Part shown: piece after piece, positions 12,801 through 20,796 of the stretch
Layout: each line of letters starts with the position of its first letter
Numbering within the stretch: position 1 is the stretch's first letter
NCBI GenBank assembly: GCA_036365455.1
Contig: JAWQUS010000020.1
Location: 221,001-285,000, forward strand
Length of the DNA: 64,000 nt
From: Macrosoma leucophasiata
Lineage: Eukaryota; Arthropoda; Insecta; Lepidoptera; Hedylidae
Reading direction: 5' to 3'
Position numbers and translations under genes: made by a program
The notes under the pieces: model-generated
Told to the model about the DNA's origin: nothing
The model's input: only the letters and a program-made list of their open reading frames with translations
The model's database searches: none

Positions 12801-15800
12801 ATGGAGTCAAGGGGACCGAGCTGGTATTTAGGGGCTCCCCCGCCCAAAGATAAGAGCAGTATTCCAAATGGGACCTCACTTGAGCTTTATAGAGCTATAG
12901 AAGTTGCCCCAATGTGAAATACTGCCTGGCCTTGTTTAGCACTCCGAGCTTCTTTGATGCCCGGTTGGTCTTACCCTCTATATGACCCCGAAACTGCACT
13001 TCATTCGATATGTCAAAGACATGTGTCTTTGACATATCGAATGACAACAAACCAGAGAGTTTTCGACTTCAGACATATGTCTAGTTCTACTCTCCTCGAT
13101 AAGCGCCCGAGAAGCATTTGCGCGGCTAGTATAGTGTGCATCTCCCGTACTGTCATCAGCATAACAATGATAGTTAAGGTTCTGTTCTAACATATCATTG
13201 ATATGCAGAATGAAAAGTGTGGGAGATAACACAGAGCCCTGCAGTACATCAGCGTTTATTGGTAGAGTGTCAAAGCTTTGCCCATCGACTAGAACTTTGA
13301 TGAAACGCTCTGACAGAAAGCTGGCTGTCCAGTAGCATAGCTTCTCAGGGAGATCGTACGATGGTAACTTCGCGAGAAGAGTCCTGTGCCAGACCCGGTC
13401 AAAAGCCTTTGCGATGTTTAGGCTCACAGCTAATGCTTCCCCACTGTCGTCTAAGGTACACTAAAAGATCACCAGCCGATCTGCCAAGCCGAAAGCCATA
13501 TTGGCGGTCGCTGATCAGCTGATGATTCTCCAAGTATTTCAGCCGTCCTCCGACAGGAACCACAGAGTACGGAATGTAGCAATCCATACCCTGGTGTATC
13601 ACATCCGCCACAGCGTCAGCGCAGGTGTTCGGATAGTCCGACGAAAAGCACAGCTGTCTCCATGGGTAGGACGCAAGGAACTCCCTTAGTCCATCCCAGT
13701 CGGCTGACCTGTAGTGCCAAACTTGCCGGGAACTGGTAGGCCGCAATGGCACCCTAGTCGGCAAGGGTGCCTGAGTACGCACCAAGCATTGGTCCGAGGA
13801 TCATAAGGGTGCCTCTACCACTACTGTGTACTTTTCCCGTTAAATAATCCTCCCTACTCCTACCTCCTAGTAATATCATCATAAATACGAAAAAAGGCAT
13901 GTTCGTGTCTATACATATATCCCGCTTTTACGTTAATCGGTTAAATGGTAGTTGAAATGAAGTTTATTCGAGACCCCGGGCAGGAAAAATGCTACTTTTT
14001 TTATTTAAAAAATAAACCGTAAAGAGTTGAAATGTTTATAATAGTTTATATGAAAGTCCGCTATTTCTGATACAAACTCTAGGCGGACGAAGTCGTCGGT
14101 TACTTATTTTAATTATCCCAAAATCCTAATGTCACGAATATAAACAATATGATATATATCACAACAGTATTCTTATTCCTAGTCTACTCACTTCAAAAAC
14201 TCGTCAATCTGATCCCTCTGCGGCGGTTTGGCGATGCGGCGGCCGTCCAGGTCGTAGCCGACGTGCGAGTACTCGTTGTACCACCACATGGGCACGTCGC
14301 CCACCGTGTTCACGCGGTCCTCCTCGTCCGACGTGTCACCCGACTCGTACTCATCTAATTACGTTTTTACATTTTACATGTCTAAGGAAATGAAGGAACA
14401 AGGCAGAGATATTTTGTGAATGTACATATTGATACTTACATTATTCACCACCTAAATATTTTATGTCCTCGATTTGAGACACTTATTCCAAGTAGAAAAA
14501 ATCGACATAATTACCCTCAGTAACATTTATTTAAATAACAATTCAATGTAAAGTGAAAACTCAGCTTTTCTATTCCATTTTGAGTGGTTAATATGAAGGT
14601 TTTATACACCACAATAGGAATGTTGACTAGGAATAAACTTATCACGTTTTATGATCTACAACGTGTAACAGGATTGAATGTAGAACCCGAAACTAGATAG
14701 TTCAGAATCTATAACCAAATCGATTTCAGACATTTTTGATATTGGTAATATTTTGTCCCAAAGTTCATTAAAATTAAGGAAATTATGGTCACCCATTTGG
14801 TGAATAGTCAATACAAACGAAAACGAGACACATTCTTGGAATAACAAGAATCTTAAATATGACAACATCCCTATGCCTATTATTTACAACATAATAATAT
14901 GTTTAACCCTCAAATCTGACCTTTCTGCTGTACAGGTTCTGTACTAACACTGGCTTCTTTGATCTTATCAGCTAACACATCAACACTGTTTGCCTTATCT
15001 TTCTGCTGTGTCTGCGCCTTTACAGATTTTTCTTTTTTTTTCCTCCTGTCATGTTTTTCTGTTTGTTTCTGTGTGGTCTCATCACTGGAGGCAGATGCCG
15101 TGTGTTCATTAGACTCGGCACCACTGTCTGCACTTTCATCATCAGGGTTCTCCTCCTCATCATCTTTTTCGGAGTCGGATGGTGAGGATTCATTTTCATC
15201 GGATTTGTCATCAGCTTCAGAATCAGTTAGATCCTGAAATTTAATTAACTTACTTAATTTTGTTGAAGTGAAAGTAATAATATACAGGGTGTAAGGAGAC
15301 CGCTTCCGAAGCCGAAACATGGGTGATATGAGACCGAAATGTAAACCGATAATAATGAATAATAGCTTTTAGTTGCATTTTTTGAACAAGCAATGTACAG
15401 TGTACATATCCAAAAAGTCACCCATTTGGCTGTGGCCCATGTACGTATAATCTACGACGTACACGGCCACGTACCAGCCACAAGCTGGCCGATCTCCCTC
15501 AATATATTGGTTCCACATTTCAAGAGCGCATGGTGTCTTCTGTTGTTAAATAGCCAGAGATGTATGCAGCTGATTATGGGAATTTAAAAACAAATTTTAT
15601 TCTCATTCAAATCTACATATTATTGTTAGTGTTGTACGGTTAGTCTAGTGGTGTGGGACAGCCATTTTATTTGCAGGTTCGATTCCCACATCAGGACAAA
15701 TATTTGTATGGCCTACAGATATTTGTTTCAGGGGTCTGGGTATTTGTGTATGTAATGTCTGTGTACAACTCCACACAGCACCCACAACACAGGTCAATAT

Positions 15801-16577
15801 CTAGTGTGGGGCTGTGTGTGTAAGCATATTTATAATTTACTTAATTATTTATATAATTTATGTAATGAAGGTGACAAACCAGCATGCAGGTTAGATGGAT
15901 GTGAAGTGATGACTGCAGCCTACAAATAATATATAGTGTACTACTAATAATATGTGAGTCATACTAATAATAATAGACAATGGCTCACCGAGGACTGGTC
16001 GGATTCATTAGGCTCTTCATCTAGTACTGAGTCAGCATCATCTTCATATAATACTTCCTACAACATAACATTTACTACATGAAGGCTAGTAATGAGGGAT
16101 CATTTCTAATTACTTATTAATTAACAGCCCGGTACCTAAACTTTAGTTCTTTACAATGTCTAGAAAACACAAGTTGTACCTTGTAGACATAGATAAAAAT
16201 TTCACAAGCGTTATTAGTAAAGGTAAGTTGTTGTGGAATTTAATTTTAAAGGCTATTTATGCAGCACGTCTCACATCCCGTTCAGTATCCGAGTCCGCCG
16301 CTTGCCCTTCGTCTTCAGAGTCTGTCTGGTCATCTGCCACGTCGAACTCACCGCCCATCAAGTCCTGCTCCTCTTCTGAACTGTTGTCTTCCTGTTTTAT
16401 GCAAAGAATAATAAATTATTAACAAACAAGGATTTCCGCGTTATCAGTAAACATTCACCTACTTCCACAACAGTATTGTACACTCACATGGTCTTCAGCC
16501 CTATTTATTTCACTTTTTTTCTTGATTTCTTCGGAATTTATTTTCCGTTTTAATAGACCAGCTCTAAAAGGTGGCAT
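898..16577 (-). CDS. BOP1: Ribosome biogenesis protein BOP1 homolog (WD40)
   Basis: BOP1 acts in the nucleolar PeBoW complex (Pes1-Bop1-WDR12), needed for processing of the 27S/32S pre-rRNA and 60S assembly. Exons in coding order: 16577-16488, 16391-16275, 16057-15989, 15233-14921, 14354-14192, 12357-12216, 12102-11920, 10554-10393, 10277-10110, 9928-9754, 9161-8943, 8603-8500, 8249-8076, 5274-5129, 3704-3555, 1099-898. The phases close to 858 codons plus TGA. Residues 1-197 form an acidic Ser/Asp/Glu tail, longer than in vertebrates. About 198-470 is the BOP1 N-terminal domain ([24 protein letters not shown]-like [10 protein letters not shown]). From about 489 onward comes a WD40 propeller ([30 protein letters not shown]). 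Most donors are canonical, but exon 6 ends GAG|GTGCTC, a weak site that homology still supports. Exons 11, 13 and 14 each end in a tandem array that copies the exon end. It is divergent from BOLA3, with 761 bp between starts. Confidence 0.95.
1265..1297. repeat. GAATA pentanucleotide microsatellite
   Basis: Tandem agaatagaatagaatagaa with minor variation lies in the last intron of BOP1. It is followed by ttctttattcgg and AT-rich sequence that looks like old retroposon tail. Confidence 0.7.
2260..3062 (-). pseudogene. LINE ORF1 remnant with PHD-type zinc finger
   Basis: In the last intron of BOP1. The minus strand encodes a PHD-like cysteine/histidine array ([26 protein letters not shown]) at about 2880-3045. 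Across a frame break follows a coiled-coil segment ([15 protein letters not shown]) with VGIPETEDE at about 2440-2667. PHD finger plus coiled coil in this order is the ORF1 layout of CR1/Zenon-type and related LINEs of Lepidoptera. Stops and frame changes show it is dead. No ORF2 is attached. Confidence 0.7.
3784..5128 (-). repeat. Tandem array of BOP1 exon 14 3' end, about 16 copies
   Basis: The units are about 82-100 bp, most often 86. On the minus strand each contains the last 55 nt of exon 14 (from TGCACCCCGCC to ATCTG), its donor GTGAGC, a C-run, and a TCCCTACAG that resembles a pyrimidine tract with acceptor. Counting the genuine exon there are 16 copies of ccagatacactt (3787 to 5126). 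Copies differ mainly in the length of the G/C run. The array fills the intron side of the exon, so the first donor transcribed is the genuine one. Confidence 0.93.
5430..5712 (-). mobile_element. tRNA-derived SINE (family C), minus orientation
   Basis: Read on the minus strand it starts with a tRNA-like head: an A-box-like GTAGTGGTAGCAGG and a B-box GGGTTCGATTCCC at about 5645-5660. A body follows that ends in tgttacatgggctaaaacgtaacc. The body's distal part recurs at about 56826-56950 and, degraded, at 1180-1260. It is inserted in the hAT-type composite. Confidence 0.65.
5738..6710 (-). mobile_element. 5S-rRNA-derived SINE split by a MITE
   Basis: Minus-strand copy of the SINE that is complete at 34706-35066. 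The tail half is at 5738-5953 (cccactgctgggcacgagtc...) and the 5S-like head at 6563-6710 (complement contains cgattaagcga...gacgggtgacc). The 609-bp MITE at 5954-6562 interrupts it. Removing the MITE and one 8-bp duplicate restores continuous SINE sequence matching the intact copy. Confidence 0.82.
5954..6562. mobile_element. Long-inverted-repeat MITE, 8-bp duplication GGCTTAAC
   Basis: The left arm begins cctttattcccatcgg. The complement of the right end begins cgtttattcccatcgg, and the arms stay alignable for roughly 200 bp. GGCTTAAC is present at 5946-5953 and 6563-6570. A smaller inner palindrome (gctgattacg / cgtaatcag) sits in the middle. Duplication length fits the hAT superfamily. 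No coding capacity. Confidence 0.85.
7752..8171 (-). repeat. Tandem array of BOP1 exon 13 3' end, 3 copies of 136 bp
   Basis: Exon-like blocks are 8076-8171 (the genuine exon end), 7940-8035 and 7804-7899, each exactly 96 nt (32 codons) and nearly identical. Each block begins after CACCAG|GTGTCG, which in the genuine exon is an internal CAG|GTG, and ends at the donor GCG|GTACGTG. The 40-nt spacers (8036-8075, 7900-7939) end in CACCAG. A trailing partial spacer reaches about 7752. Confidence 0.93.
8756..8985 (-). repeat. Duplicated BOP1 exon 11 3' end with three donors
   Basis: The sequence GCGCACGACGTCGTCA|GTGAGT occurs at the genuine exon 11 end (donor at 8942) and again with donors at 8873 and 8778. 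Between them are GCC/CGC-rich runs and one partial copy of upstream exon sequence (CTGCTGCTCAACCCGGGCG and ACCGACCGCCTGCTGGCC). This is the same type of event as at exons 13 and 14, but more irregular. Confidence 0.82.
9486..9546 (-). mobile_element. 5S-derived SINE tail fragment
   Basis: ccctgctgggcacgagtctc and cccctttttggggcgggcc match the 3' part of the SINE at 34706-35066 in inverse orientation. It is in BOP1 intron 10. Only about 60 bp remain. Confidence 0.7.
10864..11660 (+). mobile_element. LINE reverse-transcriptase fragment, interrupted
   Basis: Plus-strand pieces of a reverse transcriptase: [20 protein letters not shown] (first catalytic Asp region), then gtaccccaaggaagcgta (a PQGS-like motif) and gcagatgacactacgctt (ADDT), then a C-terminal [16 protein letters not shown]. 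The ADD motif is followed at once by a foreign insertion (11262-11480), after which the LINE resumes. It is strongly decayed and antisense to BOP1 in intron 7. Confidence 0.72.
11262..11480 (-). mobile_element. Non-autonomous retroposon with RTE-like tail
   Basis: Read in complement it ends cagcagtggacatctttcggctggagtgatg, split here as cagcagtggacatc / tttcggctggagtg. This is the tail type seen on the RTE LINE at 31240-31270 and at 23555-23590. Its interior (attaggggagaaaatgccataatcgc) recurs in degraded form at 63100-63130. It is nested in the LINE fragment above. Confidence 0.65.
12425..13790 (-). mobile_element. Internally deleted Jockey-type LINE ORF2
   Basis: Minus-strand order: end of the endonuclease/pre-RT region ([17 protein letters not shown]), a jump to [15 protein letters not shown], then [22 protein letters not shown] and [10 protein letters not shown] (the YxDD box). 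Finally comes the C-terminal region ([37 protein letters not shown]). Frame changes, a deletion between endonuclease and RT, and a palindrome at 13002-13043 show it is inactive. It lies in BOP1 intron 5 in the same orientation as the gene. Confidence 0.85.
13002..13043. repeat. Perfect 20-bp-arm palindrome in LINE
   Basis: The arm at 13002-13021 and the arm at 13024-13043 are perfectly complementary with a 2-nt loop. It lies within decayed LINE coding sequence, so it is probably a local copy-and-invert event, not a functional site. Confidence 0.85.
15636..15840 (+). mobile_element. tRNA-derived SINE
   Basis: tRNA-like promoter: A box GGTTAGTCTAGTGG and B box GGTTCGATTCC spaced as in a tRNA. 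A body follows containing gacaaatatttgtatggcct and several tgtgtgt steps. A second, minus-oriented copy is at 35805-35985. It is in BOP1 intron 3. Confidence 0.78.
15845..15932 (-). mobile_element. Interspersed repeat family B fragment
   Basis: The complement reads ggctgcagtcatcacttcac...gcatgctggtttgtcacctt, the 3' part of a family with fuller copies at 40545-40760 and 55770-56005. It abuts the preceding SINE. Confidence 0.65.
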
Positions 16578-16750
16578 TTTGTATTAAACCATTCATTATT
16601 TTTCGGCAAAACTTGCGATTCTCAACACAACACGTGCTGGTGTTTTTGAATTTTACTAATTTGTCAATTGTCATCTGTCATGACTGTCAATCCTGTCATA
16701 GAGATCATAGACCATAGATCATAGATCATCATACCACAGACCAATAACCA

Positions 16751-16892
16751 AGATGGCCTTATGGGCGGTTTGAAAACATCCGACAGCGGGTTGGCCACTC
16801 ACCCAGCTACCTCCATCAATCTGCATTGGAGCAGCGTGGTGGAGTAAGCTCCAGGCCTCCCCCCAAAAAGGGGAGAGACTCGTTGTTCCCGC
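16751..16892 (+). mobile_element. 5S-derived SINE, 3' half
   Basis: Begins ggccttatgggcggtttgaa and ends ccaaaaaggggagagactcg, colinear with 34890-35023 of the full copy. The 5S head and the terminal tail are missing. Confidence 0.8.
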
Positions 16893-17075
16893 TGTGTTGA
16901 GGATTTACTTTCAAATAAGATTTATTTTGATGCGTTACGGTATGTCCGCAATACTTTGTAAAAAAATTCAGTGTTATTTTAATTTTAAGTGTTTAATCAA
17001 TTAATAAGTTTTAAGAAAATAATATCAAATTCGATATAATTATATGTATACGACTGAAGGACTCAGTATTACATC

Positions 17076-17107
17076 CAAGAAGCTTGAATTTACCTTCAAG
17101 CTTCTTG
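17076..17107. repeat. Hairpin, arm CAAGAAGCTTGAA
   Basis: The 13-nt arms at 17076-17088 and 17095-17107 flank the loop tttacc. The identical arms with the reversed loop (ggtaaaaa) occur at 19266-19299 on the other side of BOLA3. Confidence 0.85.
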
Positions 17108-17338
17108 ACTAAATTACATCTAATGTTCTATCTACATATCTATGGTCATGAATTGACATAAATAAATTAAAAAGAAACGAAATAATTTTTTACTATTGAG
17201 TTATGAGCCCTTGAGGTTAATTTTGTCTTCAAATAATATTACATTAAGTAAAATTATCAATAGCGGATGGTAAATGAGTACTTATCATATTATTACATTT
17301 TTGATTAATATATTAATTACAAGCGTAATACGTGAAAT

Positions 17339-18155
17339 ATGATGCGGCAGTTTGTTAAAGTTTTTCGCCCTGTGAAGAGTATGTTATGGGCAAGTATTTG
17401 GGATTATAAATCATTATTTCGTTATATAACTGAAGTGAAATAATGAAAACAACGTAGATTTCATTGAACACACTTCAAGGAATCAGAGAAAACAAAACAG
17501 GAAATATTTGACTTTGGGCAGGAATCGAATCTGTGACCTCAAGATAATTCGCATGTGTTATTGCGAAAAATTAAAATATGACAACACTTAAAGGAACTAG
17601 TGACCACGTTTGAAATAAAGCTTATGGTAAACTTTCAATGATTCTTTATTTATGTTTATGTTCAACAGCCACGCACAGTGGGGAGCGATGGTGCTTCCAA
17701 TGCGTTCGAGCAGAACCGTGTCTCCAAAGAACATCAGTTAACACAAGTGCTGAAGCGTGCTTTGCCCGGGATCACCTACATTAGTGTCAGTGACATATCG
17801 GGTGGCTGTGGAGCTATGTTTGAGGTGATTATGATAGTAATAATATATATTTGAACTACTATGGCAGAACTGTTTCATCACATTATTTCAGTCTATCTGC
17901 TACAAAATGGTAGTTTAACTCTGCTCTGCTTTAGGGATGAAGGATACTATACTTGTAAACACAAATTTCCCTATTATTCAGTACATTTTGATGGAAGTTA
18001 ATTATTATTTCCAGATAAGTGTAGAAGCAAAGGAGTTTACGGGTCTTTCTCGTGTAAAACAGCACAGGCTTGTGACAGATTGTCTGAAGAGTGAAATTGC
18101 TGAGATGCATGGCATCCGTATTCATACTACACCTCCCCCACCAGATGATAAATAA
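17339..18155 (+). CDS. BOLA3: BolA-like protein 3
   Basis: Mitochondrial BolA family member that works with glutaredoxin 5 and NFU1 in delivering 4Fe-4S clusters to lipoyl synthase and respiratory proteins. Exons: 17339-17393, 17679-17824, 18015-18155. They join in frame to 113 aa, close to the usual 107. The first 18 residues (MMRQFVKVFRPVKSMLWA) are basic and amphipathic, suiting a mitochondrial presequence. The BolA fold follows: LTQVLKRALPGITYISVSD, then DISGGCGAMFEI, then FTGLSRVKQHRLVTDCLK. It has an invariant-type His in KQHRLV and a Cys in GGCG typical of BOLA3. The exon 1/2 junction (A|TG) creates an in-frame ATG, so the downstream Met is only a possible second start. A poly(A) signal lies at 18283. 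Confidence 0.92.
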
Positions 18156-18282
18156 CCGGCTTGCAGATAACATTGTAAAGTTATTGTAAATAGATACCTT
18201 ATTACTTTAGATTTAATTAGGGTCCAGAAAGACGAACATTGTATTTAGTTTTTCCAAAGAAGCAACTAAAATCAAGTTACTA

Positions 18283-18288
18283 AATAAA
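18283..18288 (+). terminator. Poly(A) signal of BOLA3
   Basis: AATAAA about 130 nt after the BOLA3 stop, followed by a tg-rich stretch. Confidence 0.7.
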
Positions 18289-18546
18289 TGTATGGTTGTA
18301 TATTAAAGTTTAGTAAGTACCTATAGATACTTTGTTTGATTATTTGTTGAAAGTAATATTCAGTCAGAAAAAAAATCAAACCGTGAAGTTATATTTTAAA
18401 TTTTTTTAAATGTAAAATTATAATTTTTTTGCATTAATTCATCCAATGCCATTGAATTAAGAGATTAAATCAAAAGTGGAAAGAAAGATTGGCTTCAGAC
18501 AACTTTACCACAAAGCTATGTTTTATTGCAAAAAAATTCTTGCAAG

Positions 18547-19018
18547 CTAAGGCGATTTACACACGGAACCGCGCAACGCAGCTTTACCTGGTACGCGCTG
18601 AAGCGGATTTCATGTCGCTTGGCCTCTATTTTAATCATAATCAGTTATTCACAAGAACATAGTATTTATTAAATTAAATACGTTGGTAGGTATTGTTAAG
18701 TATTTGTAACTTAGATTGATATGTGTGCGTGTGGCTGTGTCCCGCGCCTATTTGCCTACGAATAAATTAGTATGCAACTGACTACCGCGTTTAGTGGTCG
18801 ACCCCTTTCCCTTTAAATACTCAACACGTGGCGACGAGAATGGGATCCGAACCCACGTGTGCAAAGCACGTAGGTACCATTCACACTAGTCCGGTGTTAT
18901 AGTGAAACGTGTGAATGGTATCAACTTATTTCAACATATGTTATAGAGGCGTAGCGACACGAAATCCGCTTCACCGCATACTGCCGCGTTGCGGGGCCTC
19001 GTGTGTCAATTGCCTAAG
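18547..19018. mobile_element. MITE with about 80-bp inverted ends, LTR-like insert
   Basis: The left end ctaaggcgatttacacacgg...gaagcggatttcatgtcgct is mirrored by the right end (agcgacacgaaatccgcttc...gtgtgtcaattgcctaag). Inside, 18694-18826 begins TGTTAAG, ends CTCAACA, contains aataaa and is followed by gtggcgacgagaatggg. This resembles a small solo LTR plus primer-binding site, an uncertain reading. Confidence 0.65.
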
Positions 19019-19265
19019 CCATACATCCCTGTTACTGGCTGTTCCGTTGTAATGGTGGATGCTTGCCGATACTTGCCAATTGCCAAGCTTGTAAACGTAG
19101 CATACGAAGAGTATAATAATATTGGTAGCATAAAAGTTATACTTAAAGAGAGAGTACGTCGCTATATACTTATATTACTCTATGGTCGCTATGTTATGTT
19201 GAGCCATGAGTATGAGGATCGAGAGCTCGCGCGATCTCTTTTTTTTGTTCGTGCATACTACATAC

Positions 19266-19299
19266 CAAGAAGCTTGAAGGTAAAAATTCAAGCTTCTTG
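19266..19299. repeat. Hairpin, inverse partner of 17076-17107
   Basis: Arms 19266-19278 and 19287-19299 are identical to the hairpin upstream of BOLA3. The loop is its reverse complement plus two A. Confidence 0.85.
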
Positions 19300-19319
19300 C
19301 TGCATACCAACTACATTTT

Positions 19320-20450
19320 TTGCAGTTTTGTACATATTATGAGAAAATGAGTTCTCCGTGTGGCAACCCAATGTCTGTCTGTCAATGTCAAAATGAAGAA
19401 ACAGGAAGTATTTTTATTGCACCCGTTCACCGGGCCCGTAATTTGCCAATATTTAGCTACGCCTATGAAACTTTAATATCACAACCTCGAGTCATTCTTA
19501 ATTTTGGTGTTAATAAACATGATCCCCACGCGAAGGAAATTTTTAAATTCTTAATTGACAGGGACTGGCAAGGTTGGCACTCTATTTTCACGGATGCCTC
19601 TAAACTCTCCGATAATAGTTGCGTTGGTGTTGGCGTTTATCACGCTGAGTTCAATATCGTGCAAAAAATTAAGTTTCCTCCAGAAACAACAGTTTTTACG
19701 GGCGAATGTTTGGCTATCTTAGAGGCAGTAAAATACGCAATATTGTTTAAGCTACCCCAATCACTAATCTTCTCTGATTCCTTAAGTGCACTCCAGTCAA
19801 TCCTTTCAAATCCATTTACAACAAAATCCTGTAATACTATCATCCTACAGATTAAAGACGCACTCATAACATCTCAAGAGCGCGGCTTGTCTGTTGCTCT
19901 TGTTTGGATTCCGGGTCACTCCGGTGTGTCGGGGAACGATCGAGCGGATGAAGTGGCGCGAGACGCTGTGTCCTCCGGAGACATCTATCCCTACAAAATT
20001 TTTCCTCACGATTTAATTCTTCAACCCAAAAAATATATTCACAATGCATGGTCAAATCATTGGCCCCCTTCTACTGGTTGTAAAGGAGTTTATTATGGAA
20101 AGATCCAATCGGATATCCCAAACAAACCGTGGTTTTTTAAATACCGTTTCCCAAAAACCATAACATCTGTTATTTGCCGCCTGCGATTCGGCCACTGCTG
20201 TACCCCAGTTTTCCTGAATAAACTCAGGATCAGGGACTCGTCCATATGTGAATGTGGCTTGGACGACGGAGACGTCAATCACATATTTTTGTCCTGTCCT
20301 CGTTATAATCGGTCCCAATTTATGAAAACTCTGCAGAAACTTGTCCCCTTTCCTATTAATATTCCTACACTCCTATCCCTATCCGTATCAAATAAAAAAA
20401 TCCTTTACTGTATTGTAAATTTTGTACATATAAATAAGATAAGACTGTAA
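19320..20450 (+). mobile_element. LINE 3' end with intact RNase H domain (376 aa)
   Basis: An open frame of 376 codons encodes an RNase H type I domain at about residues 90-220. It contains FTDASK (first Asp), FTGECLAI (Glu), FSDSLSALQS (second Asp) and WIPGHSGVSGNDRADE (His and last Asp), so all catalytic positions are present. The C-terminal CECG...VNHIFLSCPRY finger is that of I/Jockey-related LINE ORF2 proteins. A T-rich/A-rich low-complexity tail follows (20457-20480). The reverse transcriptase is absent, so it is a 5'-truncated insertion, though unusually free of stops. A shorter relative is at 46065-46316. Confidence 0.8.
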
Positions 20451-20770
20451 CTAATGTATATATATATATATTTTTTTTAATTGTCGAGTTATATAATAAT
20501 ATTTTAAAATAGTAATACTAATATTTATCCATTACTTTTATCATGTGGCGTTGTTACTAACTACTAATCATTGGTTTTTCCATCGTAGATTAAATGAAAT
20601 TTATAACGTGGCATAATTATTCGTAACGTTGCGTTAACTTTTTCAAAAATCAAACGTGATGCTGGCAGATACCTATCGGTGAAAGCCAAAATGGAAAAAA
20701 AAAAAAAAAAAAAAAAGTATTTTTATGACAGTTTGCTTGTATTATAAAACAGTCGATGTGTAAATTAGAT

Positions 20771-20790
20771 TGTTTTCCTCTTTTCCTTTC
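20771..20790 (+). promoter_or_regulatory. Pyrimidine-rich TCT-type initiator of eIF3F
   Basis: A 20-nt run of T and C only, with a lone G at its start, ends 7 nt before the ATG of eIF3F. Insect translation-machinery genes commonly start in such a TCT/TOP tract. No TATA box lies upstream. Confidence 0.5.
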
Positions 20791-20796
20791 GTCAAC

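Larger units (their letters stand above)
16578..17338. other. Divergent spacer between BOP1 and BOLA3
   Basis: It holds the 5' ends of two oppositely transcribed housekeeping genes. Short direct repeats (gtcaatnntcat, and atagatcatagacc at 16700-16730), a 5S-derived SINE fragment and a hairpin at 17076-17107 are the only structures I see. There is no obvious TATA box near either start, as is usual for such genes. Confidence 0.6.
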
